Part shown: in pieces, positions 28,913 to 39,171 of the stretch
Layout: every line of letters starts with the position of its first letter
How positions within the stretch are numbered: the stretch's first letter is position 1
Source: Niallia circulans NBRC 13626
GTDB lineage: Bacteria; Bacillota; Bacilli; Bacillales; Cytobacillaceae
Reading direction: 5' to 3'
Length of the DNA: 57,382 nt
Assembly (NCBI RefSeq): GCF_001591585.1
Contig: NZ_BCVE01000028.1
Location: 1 to 57,382, forward strand
Notes under the pieces: generated by a model
The model's input: the letters and a program-made list of their open reading frames with translations, nothing else
Databases searched by the model: none
What the model was told of the DNA's origin: nothing
Program-made: the position numbers and the translations under genes

Positions 28913-31900
28913 TTATTTAGTAACTTGTTCTGGTTCTTTTTTAAATGTATTTAATGCTTCTACCATTTCATGGCAAGCCTTCAGCCACTTTTCTTTTTCA
29001 ACACCCTTTACATGGAAGATCATTTTTAATTTTCTTCCTTCCATACCAAGACCAATCATTCGACCATACTTAGAACTCTTCTCAAATATTTTTTGGCCAT
29101 CCATACGGTCGCTTCCATGTTCCGATAATAAAATAAGTACTTCATCCTTCGTCTGCTTGATCAACTCTACTCCTGCTTGCTTTCCATAAATCTTCATTTC
29201 TGTAATTTTGAAAAGATACGAAACTTCTTCTGGATAGTCTCCAAAACGATCAATTAATTCTTCTCTTAGCTCTTCCATATCCTCTAAGGAAGTAACACCT
29301 CTAAAACGCTTATACATTTCAATTTTTTGCTGTCCATCATTAATGTAAAAATCAGGAATATAGGCATCTATATCTAAGTCAATTTCAATCGTCTGCCTTA
29401 GTTCTTCACTAATTGTTCCTTTTCTCTCTTCAATAGCTTCTTTTAGCATTTGAGAGTATAAGTCAAACCCGACTGAATCAATAAATCCATGTTGTTGGGC
29501 ACCGAGAAGATTTCCTGCACCACGAATAGTCAAATCGCGCATGGCAATTTTAAAGCCAGATCCTAATTCCGTAAACTCTTTGATTGCCTGCAATCTCTTT
29601 TCTGCGACCTCTGTTAGAACTTTATCCTTCTTATACGTAAAATACGCATAAGCTACTCGATTCGAACGTCCAACCCTGCCTCGTAATTGGTATAATTGCG
29701 ACAGCCCCATACGGTCTGCATCCTGGACAATTAGTGTATTTACATTTGGTATATCTACTCCTGTTTCAATAATCGTCGTACTTACTAAAACGTCATATTC
29801 CCCTTCTAAAAACCCAAGCATTACTGATTCTAATTCATTTTCTGTCATTTTCCCGTGAGCATAAGTAACTCTGGCGTCAGGCACCAACATTGAAATTTCC
29901 TCAGCCTTTCTCTCAATGTCTTCAACTCGGTTATACAGAAAATAAATTTGGCCATTTCTGGCAAGTTCTCTTTCAATCGCTTCTCTTACAAGTCCACCAT
30001 TATACTCCATTACATAGGTTTGAATAGGGAATCTATTTTCAGGAGGGGTCTCGATAACGGATAAGTCACGTACACCAAGCATAGACATATGGAGTGTTCT
30101 TGGAATTGGTGTAGCCGTTAGCGTCAATACATCAATATTCGTTTTTAATTGTTTTATTTTCTCTTTATGCGTTACACCAAAGCGTTGTTCCTCATCGATA
30201 ATCAATAAACCTAAATCTCGATAAGAGATATCCTTTGATAAAATCCGATGCGTTCCTACGACAATATCAATGGTTCCTGCTTTAAGTCCTTTTAGCGTGT
30301 CATTTTGCTGTTTTCTCGTTCTAAATCTGCTGAGTAAGCCAATTTCAATTGGATAATCTTGAAAACGCTCTCTCAACGTTTCATAATGCTGCTGCGCTAA
30401 AATAGTTGTTGGAACCAAGAAAGCTACTTGCTTTCCATCCGCTATCGCTTTAAAAGCCGCTCTGATTGCAACCTCTGTTTTCCCGTAACCAACATCTCCG
30501 CAAAGAAGACGATCCATCGGTCTTTCTCTTTCCATGTCTTTTTTGATTTCATGAATAGACCGTAATTGATCCTCTGTTTCCTGGTAGGCAAATGCCGCTT
30601 CAAATTCTCGCTGCATTTCCCCGTCTGGAGAGAAGGCATAACCAACAGAAGCCTCTCTTTCCGCATACAGCTTAATAAGATCATCCGCTATATCTTGAAC
30701 AGAAGACTCTACCTTTTTCTTTACTTTCTTCCAATCGTTACCGCCTAATTTGTATATCTTTGGTTCTTTGCTCTCTGATCCAACATATTTTTGGACCAAA
30801 TCAATCTGCTCAACAGGAACGTATAACTTATCATTTCCTTGATATCGTAAATGTAGGTAATCCTTGTGGACACCATTAATTTGAAGTGTTTCAATCCCAA
30901 GGTATTTACCAATACCATGGTTAACATGGACTACATAGTCACCAACATTTAACTCAGAGTAACTCTTTATACGCTCTGCATTTGTTAGTTTTTGTCTTCT
31001 TTTGGATAACTTTTTAGTCTTTGTCTTAAATAGTTCTTCTTCTGTTATTACCGCTAGTTTTAGGATAGGAAGCTCAAATCCTGACTGCAGATGACCTTCT
31101 AATAATTGAATTTTCCCTTCGGAAATCTTCTTAGCGTTTTTTTGAATCATTACTTCCATATCATAATCTTGAAGAACTTGCTCTAACTTTTCTAAGCGCT
31201 CCTCACTATTACCAAGCAGAACAACGGTGTAATGATTTTTTTTCCATCTTTCCATTTCTGTCTTCAAAACATTCATTTGCCCGTGGAAATTCTGCATTTG
31301 TTTACAGGATACATTTATGATATTTTGCGGATTAGTATTTGGAACATGGCGTAAGAATAAAGATAAATAGACAATTGGCTGTTTTGCCTGATGTAAAAGA
31401 TGATTGATACTTTGAGATAAGGTTAACCCATGAATAATTTCTCCCTCACCTAACAAGCTTGTATACCAATCAGCTTCTTCTTTCTCAAGCGTGTCATTCA
31501 TTTCTTGCACTCTACTAATTTCATCGACAATTAAAAAACCGTTACTCGGTAAATAATCTATTAAACTGACATGTTCTCCATAGAGAATGGATAAGTATTT
31601 ATATAGTTGTTCTGGCTTTTGCCCATTTCTTAGCTGTTCCATTTCCCTGCTAATATTCTGTGTCAGTAACGTTCTTGTCGCTTCATCTTTTATTTTTTTT
31701 AAGCTTTGGGCTAAGCCTTTTTCCAGCATAGCCAGCAAGTCGCCGACTGCATTCTCATCATAAAGAATTTCTGTCGCCGGTCCAATGCTTACGTTTTCCT
31801 TTTTTTCCTTCGAGCGTTGATCCTCAAGCGAAAAGGCTCTAATCGAATCAATTTCTGTATCAAATAATTCAATACGGAGCGGATCTTCCTCTGTTAATGG

Positions 31901-32452
31901 ATAAATATCTAAAATTCCACCGCGCACACTAAATTCTCCCGGCGATGAAACCATCTCCGAGCGTACATATCCCATATGAACAAGCTTTAATAAAAAAGCT
32001 TCTAAATCAAGATCTTGCCCAATTTCAAGTTTTAATTGCGCTTCCTTCCATAACTTTTTTGGAGGAAGCAGCTTTCTCAGACCTGCTACTGGCGCAATCA
32101 TGATTCCCGACTTTTTTTTCGCCCAATAATTCAATACCTCTATACGCTGAGCCTTTAATTCTGGACTTGCAATACTAATTTCAGCTGCAATTAATTCATT
32201 TGCAGGATAGAGAAAAACGTCCTTTTCGTCCACTATATTGGTAATATCATCGTATAGCTTTTGCGCCTGTAATAAATTATGAGTCACAATTAATAATGGC
32301 TTCTTTGTTTTTTCATAAATTGAAGTCATATATAAAGTACGTGCTGAATTGGAAAGTCCTGAAACTAATTGTTCATGTAATCCAGCATCTAGTCCTGAAA
32401 TGACATTTTGTATATCTTCTTGCTGTTTAAATAATTGTTTTAGCCCTAACAA
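28913..32452 (-). CDS. mfd: Transcription-repair coupling factor
   Basis: SF2 translocase that removes RNA polymerase stalled at lesions and recruits UvrA. The protein (1179 residues) has the UvrB-like N-terminus with YVRSEMVSSPGEFSVRGGILDIYP, the RNA polymerase-interacting domain (GDYVVHVNHGIGKYLGIE), Walker A CGDVGYGKTEVAIRA, DEEQ box LLIIDEEQRFGV, and the TRCF C-terminus. I chose a TTG start at 32452 (9 nt after GGGAGG); the upstream TTG at 32479 has no binding site and would add nine residues not seen in B. subtilis Mfd. Confidence 0.97.
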   Translation of the reverse strand: MLGLKQLFKQQEDIQNVISGLDAGLHEQLVSGLSNSARTLYMTSIYEKTKKPLLIVTHNLLQAQKLYDDITNIVDEKDVFLYPANELIAAEISIASPELKAQRIEVLNYWAKKKSGIMIAPVAGLRKLLPPKKLWKEAQLKLEIGQDLDLEAFLLKLVHMGYVRSEMVSSPGEFSVRGGILDIYPLTEEDPLRIELFDTEIDSIRAFSLEDQRSKEKKENVSIGPATEILYDENAVGDLLAMLEKGLAQSLKKIKDEATRTLLTQNISREMEQLRNGQKPEQLYKYLSILYGEHVSLIDYLPSNGFLIVDEISRVQEMNDTLEKEEADWYTSLLGEGEIIHGLTLSQSINHLLHQAKQPIVYLSLFLRHVPNTNPQNIINVSCKQMQNFHGQMNVLKTEMERWKKNHYTVVLLGNSEERLEKLEQVLQDYDMEVMIQKNAKKISEGKIQLLEGHLQSGFELPILKLAVITEEELFKTKTKKLSKRRQKLTNAERIKSYSELNVGDYVVHVNHGIGKYLGIETLQINGVHKDYLHLRYQGNDKLYVPVEQIDLVQKYVGSESKEPKIYKLGGNDWKKVKKKVESSVQDIADDLIKLYAEREASVGYAFSPDGEMQREFEAAFAYQETEDQLRSIHEIKKDMERERPMDRLLCGDVGYGKTEVAIRAAFKAIADGKQVAFLVPTTILAQQHYETLRERFQDYPIEIGLLSRFRTRKQQNDTLKGLKAGTIDIVVGTHRILSKDISYRDLGLLIIDEEQRFGVTHKEKIKQLKTNIDVLTLTATPIPRTLHMSMLGVRDLSVIETPPENRFPIQTYVMEYNGGLVREAIERELARNGQIYFLYNRVEDIERKAEEISMLVPDARVTYAHGKMTENELESVMLGFLEGEYDVLVSTTIIETGVDIPNVNTLIVQDADRMGLSQLYQLRGRVGRSNRVAYAYFTYKKDKVLTEVAEKRLQAIKEFTELGSGFKIAMRDLTIRGAGNLLGAQQHGFIDSVGFDLYSQMLKEAIEERKGTISEELRQTIEIDLDIDAYIPDFYINDGQQKIEMYKRFRGVTSLEDMEELREELIDRFGDYPEEVSYLFKITEMKIYGKQAGVELIKQTKDEVLILLSEHGSDRMDGQKIFEKSSKYGRMIGLGMEGRKLKMIFHVKGVEKEKWLKACHEMVEALNTFKKEPEQVTK

Positions 32453-32814
32453 AAAATTTTCCCTCCCATTCGAAAGCAAAAGACACCATAAAATGGTGTT
32501 GAGCTAGTTTTTTCTTATTTTTTAGTAAAGTATATGACTTCCTGCTTGCTAGCTCTTTTTATTTTCAACGTGCATCCATTCCTGATAATTTGTTCTTATC
32601 TTACACGATATATCTATGATTGCAATCTATTTATTTCCTAATTAATGACTAGTTACTATTAATCCTTCAGCTCATGCCCCTTAAGCAGAATGGAATCATG
32701 CTTATCATGACATCATTTAAAAAAAGATGAAAGAAAATACTCCTTAATGTTGTTATATACGAGATATCTTGCCTATATTCCTGCTACCCGCAAGAAAACA
32801 AATATATAGACAAC
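32453..32814. other. mfd leader region, no gene seen
   Basis: About 360 bp between mfd and the fin terminator. It holds a hairpin ACACCAT-AAA-ATGGTGT (32488-32505) close to the mfd start and an inverted GAGCTAG/CTAGCTC pair around 32505-32555. No open frame is credible. The mfd promoter should be here, but I see only weak candidates. Confidence 0.4.
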
Positions 32815-32849
32815 GGAAAAATGCTTTGGATTATTCCAAAGCTTTTTCC
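32815..32849 (-). terminator. fin terminator
   Basis: Arms GGAAAAATGCTTTGG and CCAAAGCTTTTTCC form a strong stem whose 3' side on the minus strand ends in a T run, 19 nt past the fin stop. Confidence 0.85.
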
Positions 32850-32867
32850 GAATTAAAAAACAATCCT

Positions 32868-33098
32868 CTAATGAATCAAATAATCATTTTCATAGTAGCC
32901 TGGGTTTTTTGACAATGATTCTTGGCAGTCCTCACAAATAGACTTTACCTCAATATCACCTGTTTGATGATATTGAATCATTTCTGATCGATCTTCGTCC
33001 GATAAATGATCAAATCCTAAGCGATTTGCTGCAATGGACTCTGTATCAAGTGTTCCCATATGCACACCACAATGTCTGCAATGATAATGTATAGCCAT
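32868..33098 (-). CDS. fin: Anti-sigma F factor Fin
   Basis: A 76-residue zinc-binding protein (YabK) that antagonises sigma F and helps the switch to sigma G in the forespore. Two CxxC pairs are visible, CRHC near residue 7 and CEDC near residue 55. In B. subtilis it is made under sigma F and sits between pth and mfd, as here. Confidence 0.95.
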   Translation of the reverse strand: MAIHYHCRHCGVHMGTLDTESIAANRLGFDHLSDEDRSEMIQYHQTGDIEVKSICEDCQESLSKNPGYYENDYLIH

Positions 33099-33112
33099 CC
33101 CTAGGCCTCCTT

Positions 33113-33163
33113 ACTAGCACATTAATATTGCTAGTATTCACCTATTCGGATGTAAATATAACC
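33113..33163 (-). promoter_or_regulatory. Candidate sigma F promoter of fin, with a small palindrome
   Basis: Minus-strand GGTTA (33159-33163), 16 bp, GGTGAATACT (33133-33142) is a partial sigma F match, as expected for fin. A perfect 7-bp inverted repeat ACTAGCA/TGCTAGT (33113-33135) lies between the -10 and the ribosome binding site and could be an operator or an mRNA hairpin. Confidence 0.4.
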
Positions 33164-33187
33164 AAAATAAGCAGATGGTTCTCTATC

Positions 33188-33751
33188 TTACTGGATATTA
33201 TATTTATTCATTACTTGTAAAAAGGGTTCTTCTGCCCATTGGACACACGCATCTGCACATTTTTTTATGGTTCCCTCTAATATGTCCATTTCTTCTTTAG
33301 TAAATTTTCCAAGGACATAATCAACTACTTTCATTCCATTTTTAGGACGATCAATTCCAACTCTTATACGATTGAACTTTTCTGTGCCAACATGAAGAAT
33401 AGTTGACTTAATCCCATTATGTCCGCCAGAGCTTCCTTTTTGTCGAAGTCGGATTCTTCCGACTGGCAGATCTAGGTCATCATAAATAACGACTAAATCT
33501 TCTGGCTCTAGATCATAGTAATCCATAATTGGACGAATAGACTCCCCAGAAAGATTCATATATGTAAGCGGCTTTAATAAAATCATTTTTTCACCGCCAA
33601 TAACTCCTATTCCATAATTTCCTTTGAATTTTGCCTTATCTAATGGAATATTATAATGACTTGATAAAAAATCAATTACTTCAAATCCAATATTATGTCT
33701 TGTTCTATCATATTGCTTCCCTGGGTTACCAAGACCTACAATTAATTTCAT
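33188..33751 (-). CDS. pth: Peptidyl-tRNA hydrolase
   Basis: Frees tRNA from peptidyl-tRNA that drops off ribosomes (spoVC in B. subtilis). The 187-residue protein has [20 protein letters not shown] with the catalytic His, [12 protein letters not shown], and [11 protein letters not shown]. It lies between fin and ctc in the standard order. Confidence 0.97.
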   Translation of the reverse strand: MKLIVGLGNPGKQYDRTRHNIGFEVIDFLSSHYNIPLDKAKFKGNYGIGVIGGEKMILLKPLTYMNLSGESIRPIMDYYDLEPEDLVVIYDDLDLPVGRIRLRQKGSSGGHNGIKSTILHVGTEKFNRIRVGIDRPKNGMKVVDYVLGKFTKEEMDILEGTIKKCADACVQWAEEPFLQVMNKYNIQ

Positions 33752-33795
33752 ATGAATCCCCCTGCTTTTTCATTCTATACTCCTATATCATACAA

Positions 33796-33839
33796 GAAAA
33801 AGGTTTGGCCAATAGAATGCTAATCGGTCAAACCTTTTT
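33796..33839 (-). terminator. ctc terminator
   Basis: Stem AGGTTTGGCC/GGTCAAACCT (one mismatch) extended by A/T pairs, with the T run on the minus strand, about 70 nt after the ctc stop. Confidence 0.8.
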
Positions 33840-33907
33840 CTTGCTTTTGCTTTTCTAGAAATCCCTTTCTAAAAAAGTACAGGGAGAATACATTTAGATA
33901 AATCGGA

Positions 33908-34549
33908 TTATTCTTCAGCTGTTTCTGGCTCTGTTTCTCTGCCTTCCACATTATCCGGCATACCTTCTTCTTGTTGTTCTCCTGTACTAATTTCTTCTTC
34001 CTGTCTTGGTGCAAGAATTGATGCGATAACTTCCTCTTTTTCGTGGTTAATTTCTATTTTATCATAACCCTTCACATCTCCGACAGTAATCGTATCTCCT
34101 ACCTGAAGCTCTGTTACATCAATATCAATACTAGATGGGATATCATTAGGCTTTGCTGTCACTGTTACTTCGTGTAAAGCCTGCTGCATAACGCCGCCAT
34201 CTTTTACTCCAGCAGCTTCCCCCACTAAAGATACTTTTACTGGTGCACTGATAGCCTTTGATAAGTCTACCGCTAAAAAATCCACATGTATAATGCCTCG
34301 CTTAATTGGATCAGCATCATACTCATTTAAAACGACATTATAATTTTCCCCATCAATATCTAGTGAAATAACGCCATTTCTCCCAACTTCACGAATCGTT
34401 TTCAAGAAATTAGCCTCACTCAAGGAAATTGCCGTATTTTCTATTTTTGATCCATAAACAATACCTGGAATTTCTCCATTATTTCTTAATTTTGTTAAGC
34501 TTGAATGTTTGTCCATCGTACGTTTTTTTGCCTGTAAAGTTGTTGTCAT
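33908..34549 (-). CDS. ctc: 50S ribosomal protein L25/general stress protein Ctc
   Basis: Binds 5S rRNA in the large subunit; in Bacillus a sigma B general-stress protein. The 213 residues contain the L25 domain (residues 1-95, GNIPGIVYGSKIENTAISL-type region) and the TL5 C-terminal domain, then an acidic Glu/Gln-rich tail (about 185-213). The ATG at 34549 follows GGAAGGTG; an upstream ATG at 34564 is less well placed. A sigma B promoter lies upstream. Confidence 0.95.
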   Translation of the reverse strand: MTTTLQAKKRTMDKHSSLTKLRNNGEIPGIVYGSKIENTAISLSEANFLKTIREVGRNGVISLDIDGENYNVVLNEYDADPIKRGIIHVDFLAVDLSKAISAPVKVSLVGEAAGVKDGGVMQQALHEVTVTAKPNDIPSSIDIDVTELQVGDTITVGDVKGYDKIEINHEKEEVIASILAPRQEEEISTGEQQEEGMPDNVEGRETEPETAEE

Positions 34550-34596
34550 GATTTCACCTTCCATTATTTTATCAAATGAACACTCTTATATAAAAA

Positions 34597-34622
34597 ATGC
34601 CCTAAATGGAAGATATTTAAAC
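34597..34622 (-). promoter_or_regulatory. Sigma B promoter of ctc
   Basis: Minus-strand GTTTAA (34617-34622), 14-bp spacer, GGGCAT (34597-34602), one base off the GGGTAT consensus. It lies 48 nt before the ctc start. The B. subtilis ctc promoter is the classic sigma B promoter, so a stress-responsive system is expected in this strain. Confidence 0.7.
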
Positions 34623-34665
34623 ATAAAGAATTTGCTTTCTGTTTAAAAGAAAGGCACAATACCAA

Positions 34666-34694
34666 TAGCCGCCTGCCTTTTAGACAAGCGACTA
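34666..34694 (-). terminator. Possible prs terminator hairpin
   Basis: AGTCGCTTGTCT and AGGCAGGCGGCT pair over 12 positions with several G-U pairs and an AAA loop, 25 nt past the prs stop. No T run follows immediately, so termination here is uncertain. Confidence 0.4.
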
Positions 34695-34718
34695 ATCTGA
34701 ATGATATGAAGGGTTCTA

Positions 34719-35675
34719 TCAATCAAATAAGAAACTTACTGATTGGTCTTGGTGAACACGTAAAATCGCTTCACCTAATAGGTCAGCAACTGATAATTGA
34801 ATAACGTTAGCTGAAAGTTTCTTTTCACCCAATTCGATAGAATTTGTTACAACTAATTCTTTGATTTTAGAATTATTAATTCTTTCCATTGCAGGTCCTG
34901 ACAAAACAGGATGTGTACAGCATGCATAAACCTCTTTTGCTCCATTTTCTGCGAGAGCATTGGCACCAAGTGTAATGGTTCCAGCTGTATCAATAATATC
35001 ATCAATAAGGATAGCAATTTTCCCTTCGATATTACCAACAATATTCATAACTTCCGCAACATTTGGCTTTGGACGTCTTTTATCAATAATAGCAATTGGC
35101 GCCTTTAATCGTTCTGCAAGTTTTCTTGCTCTTGTAACCCCGCCATGATCTGGAGAAACAATCACAAGCTCTCCATCGAATTCACGTTGACTGAAGTAAT
35201 TACCAAGGATTGGCACACCCATTAAGTGATCAATCGGAATATCAAAGAAACCTTGAATTTGTGGTGCATGCAAGTCTAATGTAATAACACGAGTTGCTCC
35301 AGCTGTCTCTAATAAATTAGCTACCAATTTCGCTGTAATTGGTTCTCGTGCTCTTGCTTTTCTATCTTGTCTAGCATACCCATAATAAGGAATTACTAGG
35401 TTAATCGTCTTAGCTGAGGCACGCTTCAATGCATCAATCATGATTAATAACTCCATAATATGTTCGTTAACAGGTGCACTTGTTGACTGAATAACATAGA
35501 CGTCACAACCACGGATACTTTCCTCAATATTAATTTGAATTTCACCATCGCTAAAACGTGTTACTGAACATTTCCCTAATTCTACTCCAATTGAATCGGC
35601 AATTTCCTGCGCTAAAGCTGGATTAGAGTTTAAACTGAATACCTTCAAATTTGGATCTAAATTCTTAACTGGCAT
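34719..35675 (-). CDS. prs: Ribose-phosphate pyrophosphokinase
   Basis: Makes PRPP from ribose 5-phosphate and ATP, feeding purines, pyrimidines, His and Trp. The 318-residue class I enzyme shows the [17 protein letters not shown] loop, [18 protein letters not shown], the flexible [18 protein letters not shown] region and the PRPP loop [14 protein letters not shown]. It follows glmU by 85 nt. Confidence 0.98.
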   Translation of the reverse strand: MPVKNLDPNLKVFSLNSNPALAQEIADSIGVELGKCSVTRFSDGEIQINIEESIRGCDVYVIQSTSAPVNEHIMELLIMIDALKRASAKTINLVIPYYGYARQDRKARAREPITAKLVANLLETAGATRVITLDLHAPQIQGFFDIPIDHLMGVPILGNYFSQREFDGELVIVSPDHGGVTRARKLAERLKAPIAIIDKRRPKPNVAEVMNIVGNIEGKIAILIDDIIDTAGTITLGANALAENGAKEVYACCTHPVLSGPAMERINNSKIKELVVTNSIELGEKKLSANVIQLSVADLLGEAILRVHQDQSVSFLFD

Positions 35676-35760
35676 GCTGAACCTCCACTGGTCTTTTTCC
35701 TCTTATAGTACGAAGAATGAAACATATCTATTAAACGAATTATTCTTCCTTTTAACCTAT

Positions 35761-37119
35761 TTATTTACGTTTATAATTCTCTTTATTAACTTGACGTGCA
35801 CGGGCAATCGAAAGTGCCTCAGAAGGAACGTTATCTGTAATGGTGGAGCCTGCTGCAACATAAGCACCTTTTCCAACTGTGACAGGTGCAATCAAATTGG
35901 AATTACATCCAATAAATGCGCCATCTTCTATCGTCGTCATAAACTTATTTTTGCCATCATAATTAACTGTAATGGTTCCACAGCCAATATTGACATCACT
36001 ACCAACATTCGCATCTCCAATATAACTTAAATGAGATGCCTTACTGCCTTTTCCAAATGTCGCTTTCTTGATTTCAACAAAGTTTCCAATCTTCACTTCA
36101 TCATCAATCATGGATGCTGGACGAATATGTGCAAACGGTCCAATATTCACATCAGAGCCAATGCTGCTATCATGGGCGACAGATTGTTTAATAGCCGTAT
36201 TATTTCCCACTGTACAATTATTTATTTCTGTATTTGGCCCAATAATACAATCTGCACCTATTACAGTATTTCCTTTAATCATACTTCCAGGATATATAAC
36301 GGTATCCTCTTTAATTGCTACGTCTGCTTCAATATAAGTATTGGACGGATCAATTATCGTTACGCCATTCCGCATATGCTGTTCATTGATTCGCTTTCTC
36401 ATGATTGATTCTGCTTCAGATAAAGCAATCCGGTCATTCACACCAATTGTTTCATTGAAATCTGTGGTTTGGAATGCACTTACTGTTTCTCCCTGCTTTT
36501 TTAAAATCTCAATAACGTCTGGCAGATAGTACTCTCCTTGAACATTTTCATTGGAGACATTAGCCAACGCCTGAAATAGCAGTGCATTATCAAATACATA
36601 GGTACCTGTATTAATTTCTGTTATTTTTCTTTCTTCATCCGTTGCATCCTTGTGTTCTACAATTTTCTCTACTACTCCCATTGAATTACGAATGATTCTG
36701 CCGTACCCATCTGGCTTACTTGCCTTTGCCGTTAAAATGGTTGCCTTCGCTCCTACTTTCTCATGGTGTAAAAAGAGTGCTTCTATCGTTTCACTTGTCA
36801 TAAGTGGCGTATCCCCGCATATAACGAGTGTCACTCCTTCTTTGTCTACAAGGAGATCTTTTGCTTGTATTACTGCATGTGCCGTTCCAAGCTGTTCTTT
36901 TTGATTTACGTATTTCACACTATTACCAAGCTGTGCTTTTACTTTTTCTGAACCGTGGCCAATTACTGTTACGATTGAATCCACTTGTAGCTTTTCCACT
37001 TGATCTACAACGTGCTGTACCATCGGTTTCCCACAAACAGGATGAAGTACTTTATAAAGTTTTGACTTCATTCTAGTACCCTGTCCTGCGGCTAAAATCA
37101 CTGCGTAACGAGTTGTCAT
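35761..37119 (-). CDS. glmU: Bifunctional N-acetylglucosamine-1-P uridyltransferase/glucosamine-1-P acetyltransferase
   Basis: Makes UDP-GlcNAc for peptidoglycan. The 452-residue protein has the N-terminal pyrophosphorylase ([31 protein letters not shown]) and a C-terminal left-handed beta helix of hexapeptide repeats (about 255-440) with [21 protein letters not shown]. Upstream of prs, as in B. subtilis. Confidence 0.98.
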   Translation of the reverse strand: MTTRYAVILAAGQGTRMKSKLYKVLHPVCGKPMVQHVVDQVEKLQVDSIVTVIGHGSEKVKAQLGNSVKYVNQKEQLGTAHAVIQAKDLLVDKEGVTLVICGDTPLMTSETIEALFLHHEKVGAKATILTAKASKPDGYGRIIRNSMGVVEKIVEHKDATDEERKITEINTGTYVFDNALLFQALANVSNENVQGEYYLPDVIEILKKQGETVSAFQTTDFNETIGVNDRIALSEAESIMRKRINEQHMRNGVTIIDPSNTYIEADVAIKEDTVIYPGSMIKGNTVIGADCIIGPNTEINNCTVGNNTAIKQSVAHDSSIGSDVNIGPFAHIRPASMIDDEVKIGNFVEIKKATFGKGSKASHLSYIGDANVGSDVNIGCGTITVNYDGKNKFMTTIEDGAFIGCNSNLIAPVTVGKGAYVAAGSTITDNVPSEALSIARARQVNKENYKRK

Positions 37120-37372
37120 TCACAGGCCTCCAATAACCTTTTTATCCACTAAAAAATATATCTCAAATACATCTTGATTTCAAGGAAGGATTCACATTTT
37201 ATGTATGCTTCTTTATAAAAGCTGTTTTATTAATTGTAACATTTTCTTTTTTCCCTATAGAGAATACCTTCACCAACCATGAGAAAGTGATAAACCTTAT
37301 CTATTTTATGATACTAAAAGAACAAATTGTTTTCATTGGAAAATCAAGGGGTAAATAGGAGAGAAATAGAAA
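37120..37372. other. glmU upstream region, no gene seen
   Basis: About 250 bp between glmU and the spoVG terminator, AT-rich, with no credible frame and no strong hairpin. The glmU promoter should be here, but I cannot pick one with confidence. Confidence 0.4.
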
Positions 37373-37408
37373 TAAAAAAAAGAGCCTTACTCTTAGGAAG
37401 TAGGCTCT
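37373..37408 (-). terminator. spoVG terminator
   Basis: AGAGCCT/AGGCTCT stem with further weak pairs and a run of eight T on the minus strand, 15 nt after the spoVG stop. Confidence 0.88.
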
Positions 37409-37422
37409 AGCTGCAGATTATT

Positions 37423-37713
37423 TTAGGAAGCTCCAGCTTCTTCAAATTCAATTTCTAATTCACCCAGGCGGTGGTATTCTGCCAAAACTGCTTCCTGGAT
37501 TTTTCCTCTTGTACCAGAGTTAATTGGATGAGCGATATCCCTAAACTCACCATCCGGAGTTCGTTTACTTGGCATCGCTACAAATAGTCCGTTATTTCCG
37601 TCAATTACCCTAATATCGTGAACAACAAATTCATTATCTAGTGTAATAGAGGCAATAGCTCTCATACGTCCATCCGTGTTAACTCGGCGTAGCCTTACAT
37701 CAGTTACTTCCAT
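37423..37713 (-). CDS. spoVG: Septation/RNA-binding regulator SpoVG
   Basis: Small regulator that binds nucleic acid and affects asymmetric septation and many mRNAs. The 96 residues show the signature [19 protein letters not shown] and an acidic end. The start at 37713 follows AAAGGTGGTG; the longer frame to 37773 would begin inside the sigma H promoter and is ruled out. AbrB-repressed in B. subtilis. Confidence 0.97.
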   Translation of the reverse strand: MEVTDVRLRRVNTDGRMRAIASITLDNEFVVHDIRVIDGNNGLFVAMPSKRTPDGEFRDIAHPINSGTRGKIQEAVLAEYHRLGELEIEFEEAGAS

Positions 37714-37755
37714 CCTGTTCACCACCTTTACTAGAAGATAAAATCTAGTTATTAA

Positions 37756-37782
37756 ATTCAACAGAATTTTCATAACTCCTTC
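37756..37782 (-). promoter_or_regulatory. Sigma H promoter of spoVG
   Basis: Minus-strand GAAGGAGTT (37774-37782), 11-bp spacer, GTTGAAT (37756-37762). It fits the sigma H consensus RNAGGAWWW-N11-RNNGAAT with one mismatch. B. subtilis spoVG is a model sigma H promoter. Confidence 0.85.
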
Positions 37783-37897
37783 TTTTAGGTGAAATTTTTT
37801 AGAATATTTAGGAATAAAATAAAGAAAAAGTGCCGAAAAGTGATAAAATCTTCTGTTTTTCCACTTATTCTCCGACTATCCTCCTTCAGGAAGCAAC

Positions 37898-38272
37898 TTA
37901 TTTACAAAGCGCAATGACTTCGATTTCAACTAATACATCTTTAGGGAGCCTAGCTACTTCTACACATGAACGAGCGGGCTTATGTGTAGAGAAATATTCT
38001 CCATACACTTCATTGATTGCTTGAAAGTCTTCCATATTTTTAATAAATACAGTCGCTTTCACAACTGTTTCAAAGGAAGCACCTGCCTCTTTAAGAACAG
38101 CTGCTAAGTTTTTGAATACTTGATGTGTCTGTGTCTGCACATCTCCCTCTACTAAGTTACCTTCTGCAGTTAAAGGAATTTGACCAGAACTGAAAAATAA
38201 ATTATTCACAATAATCCCTTGAGAATACGGTCCGATAGCTGCTGGTGCGTTATTTGTTTGAACAACTTTCAT
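37898..38272 (-). CDS. ridA: RidA family reactive enamine/imine deaminase (YabJ)
   Basis: Hydrolyses reactive 2-aminoacrylate-type intermediates from PLP enzymes. The 124-residue protein has [20 protein letters not shown] and the ligand-binding arginine in [22 protein letters not shown]. It lies 20 nt after purR; in B. subtilis yabJ is needed for full PurR repression and is co-transcribed with purR. Confidence 0.96.
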   Translation of the reverse strand: MKVVQTNNAPAAIGPYSQGIIVNNLFFSSGQIPLTAEGNLVEGDVQTQTHQVFKNLAAVLKEAGASFETVVKATVFIKNMEDFQAINEVYGEYFSTHKPARSCVEVARLPKDVLVEIEVIALCK

Positions 38273-38292
38273 TTGTCTTTTCCCCCTAAGAG

Positions 38293-39114
38293 TTACTTTT
38301 TATCGAAATAATTACCATTTTCCACAGAAATTTTCTTTTCTTTTACATCGACACCGGATAATTTTACTAGTGATAAATAATCATCCACTAGTCTTTCCTC
38401 GGCTTCCTCGGCTTCTACTAATACTGCGATTCCTGCAACGCTTGCATTAAATTCCTCTAATAGACTAATCATACCATTGATGGTACCGCCAGCTTTCATA
38501 AAGTCATCCACAATCAAAACTTTTGAGCCATCTTCTAAACTTCTTTTAGAAAGCAACATCGTTTGGATTCTTTTTGTAGAACCAGAAACATAATTGATAC
38601 TCACCGTGGAACCTTCTGTTACTTTACTATCTCTTCTAACCATAACTACAGGAACATTTAAATAAGTTCCAACTGCATATGCCAAAGGAATTCCTTTAGT
38701 AGCAACTGTCATGACCACATCAATATCCGTATCAGCAAAGGCAGAGGCAAACAGTCTCCCCACTTTTTGCATGATAGTCGTATTTCCCAGAATATCATTC
38801 ATATATAGATAACCACCGGGCAAAAGTCTTTCTGGACTTTTTATCAAATCACAAAGCTCTTCAACAAATGGTTTCGCTGCTTCATCACTGACTTTTACTT
38901 GATACTTTACTCCACCGGCTGCTCCTGGCAATGTATGTAAAGTCCCTATTCCTCTTTGCTCAAATGTTTCTTTAATAATAGCCAAATCTTCGCTGATTGA
39001 AGACTTGGCTGCACCGTACTTTTCTGCAAAGTAAGAAAGAGATACTAACTGCCTAGGATGCTCCAGCAAGTAATTCGTCATGTCTATTAAACGCTCACTA
39101 CGACGAAATTTCAT
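38293..39114 (-). CDS. purR: Purine operon repressor PurR
   Basis: PRPP-responsive repressor of purine genes. The 273-residue protein has an N-terminal winged helix (residues 1-70, [16 protein letters not shown]) and a phosphoribosyltransferase-like domain with the PRPP motif [14 protein letters not shown] (about 200). Two PurBox-like sites in opposite orientation lie just upstream and suggest autorepression. Confidence 0.97.
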   Translation of the reverse strand: MKFRRSERLIDMTNYLLEHPRQLVSLSYFAEKYGAAKSSISEDLAIIKETFEQRGIGTLHTLPGAAGGVKYQVKVSDEAAKPFVEELCDLIKSPERLLPGGYLYMNDILGNTTIMQKVGRLFASAFADTDIDVVMTVATKGIPLAYAVGTYLNVPVVMVRRDSKVTEGSTVSINYVSGSTKRIQTMLLSKRSLEDGSKVLIVDDFMKAGGTINGMISLLEEFNASVAGIAVLVEAEEAEERLVDDYLSLVKLSGVDVKEKKISVENGNYFDKK

Positions 39115-39127
39115 AACTGAACCCCCA

Positions 39128-39171
39128 AAATCCGAATATTTAAAGACAATTTTACATTATTATACGGATTT
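39128..39171 (-). promoter_or_regulatory. Inverted PurBox pair upstream of purR
   Basis: AAATCCGAATATT on the plus strand (39128-39140) and AAATCCGTATAAT on the minus strand (39159-39171), 18 bp apart, match AWWWCCGAACWWT at 12 and 11 of 13 positions. The second site contains TATAAT and overlaps the ispE stop. Paired inverted PurBoxes are the known PurR recognition layout. Confidence 0.65.

Noticed and set aside
35674-36904. Series of long plus-strand frames opposite prs and glmU
   Set aside because: These mirror the glmU reading frame on the other strand; glmU hexapeptide repeats explain the long open antisense frames.
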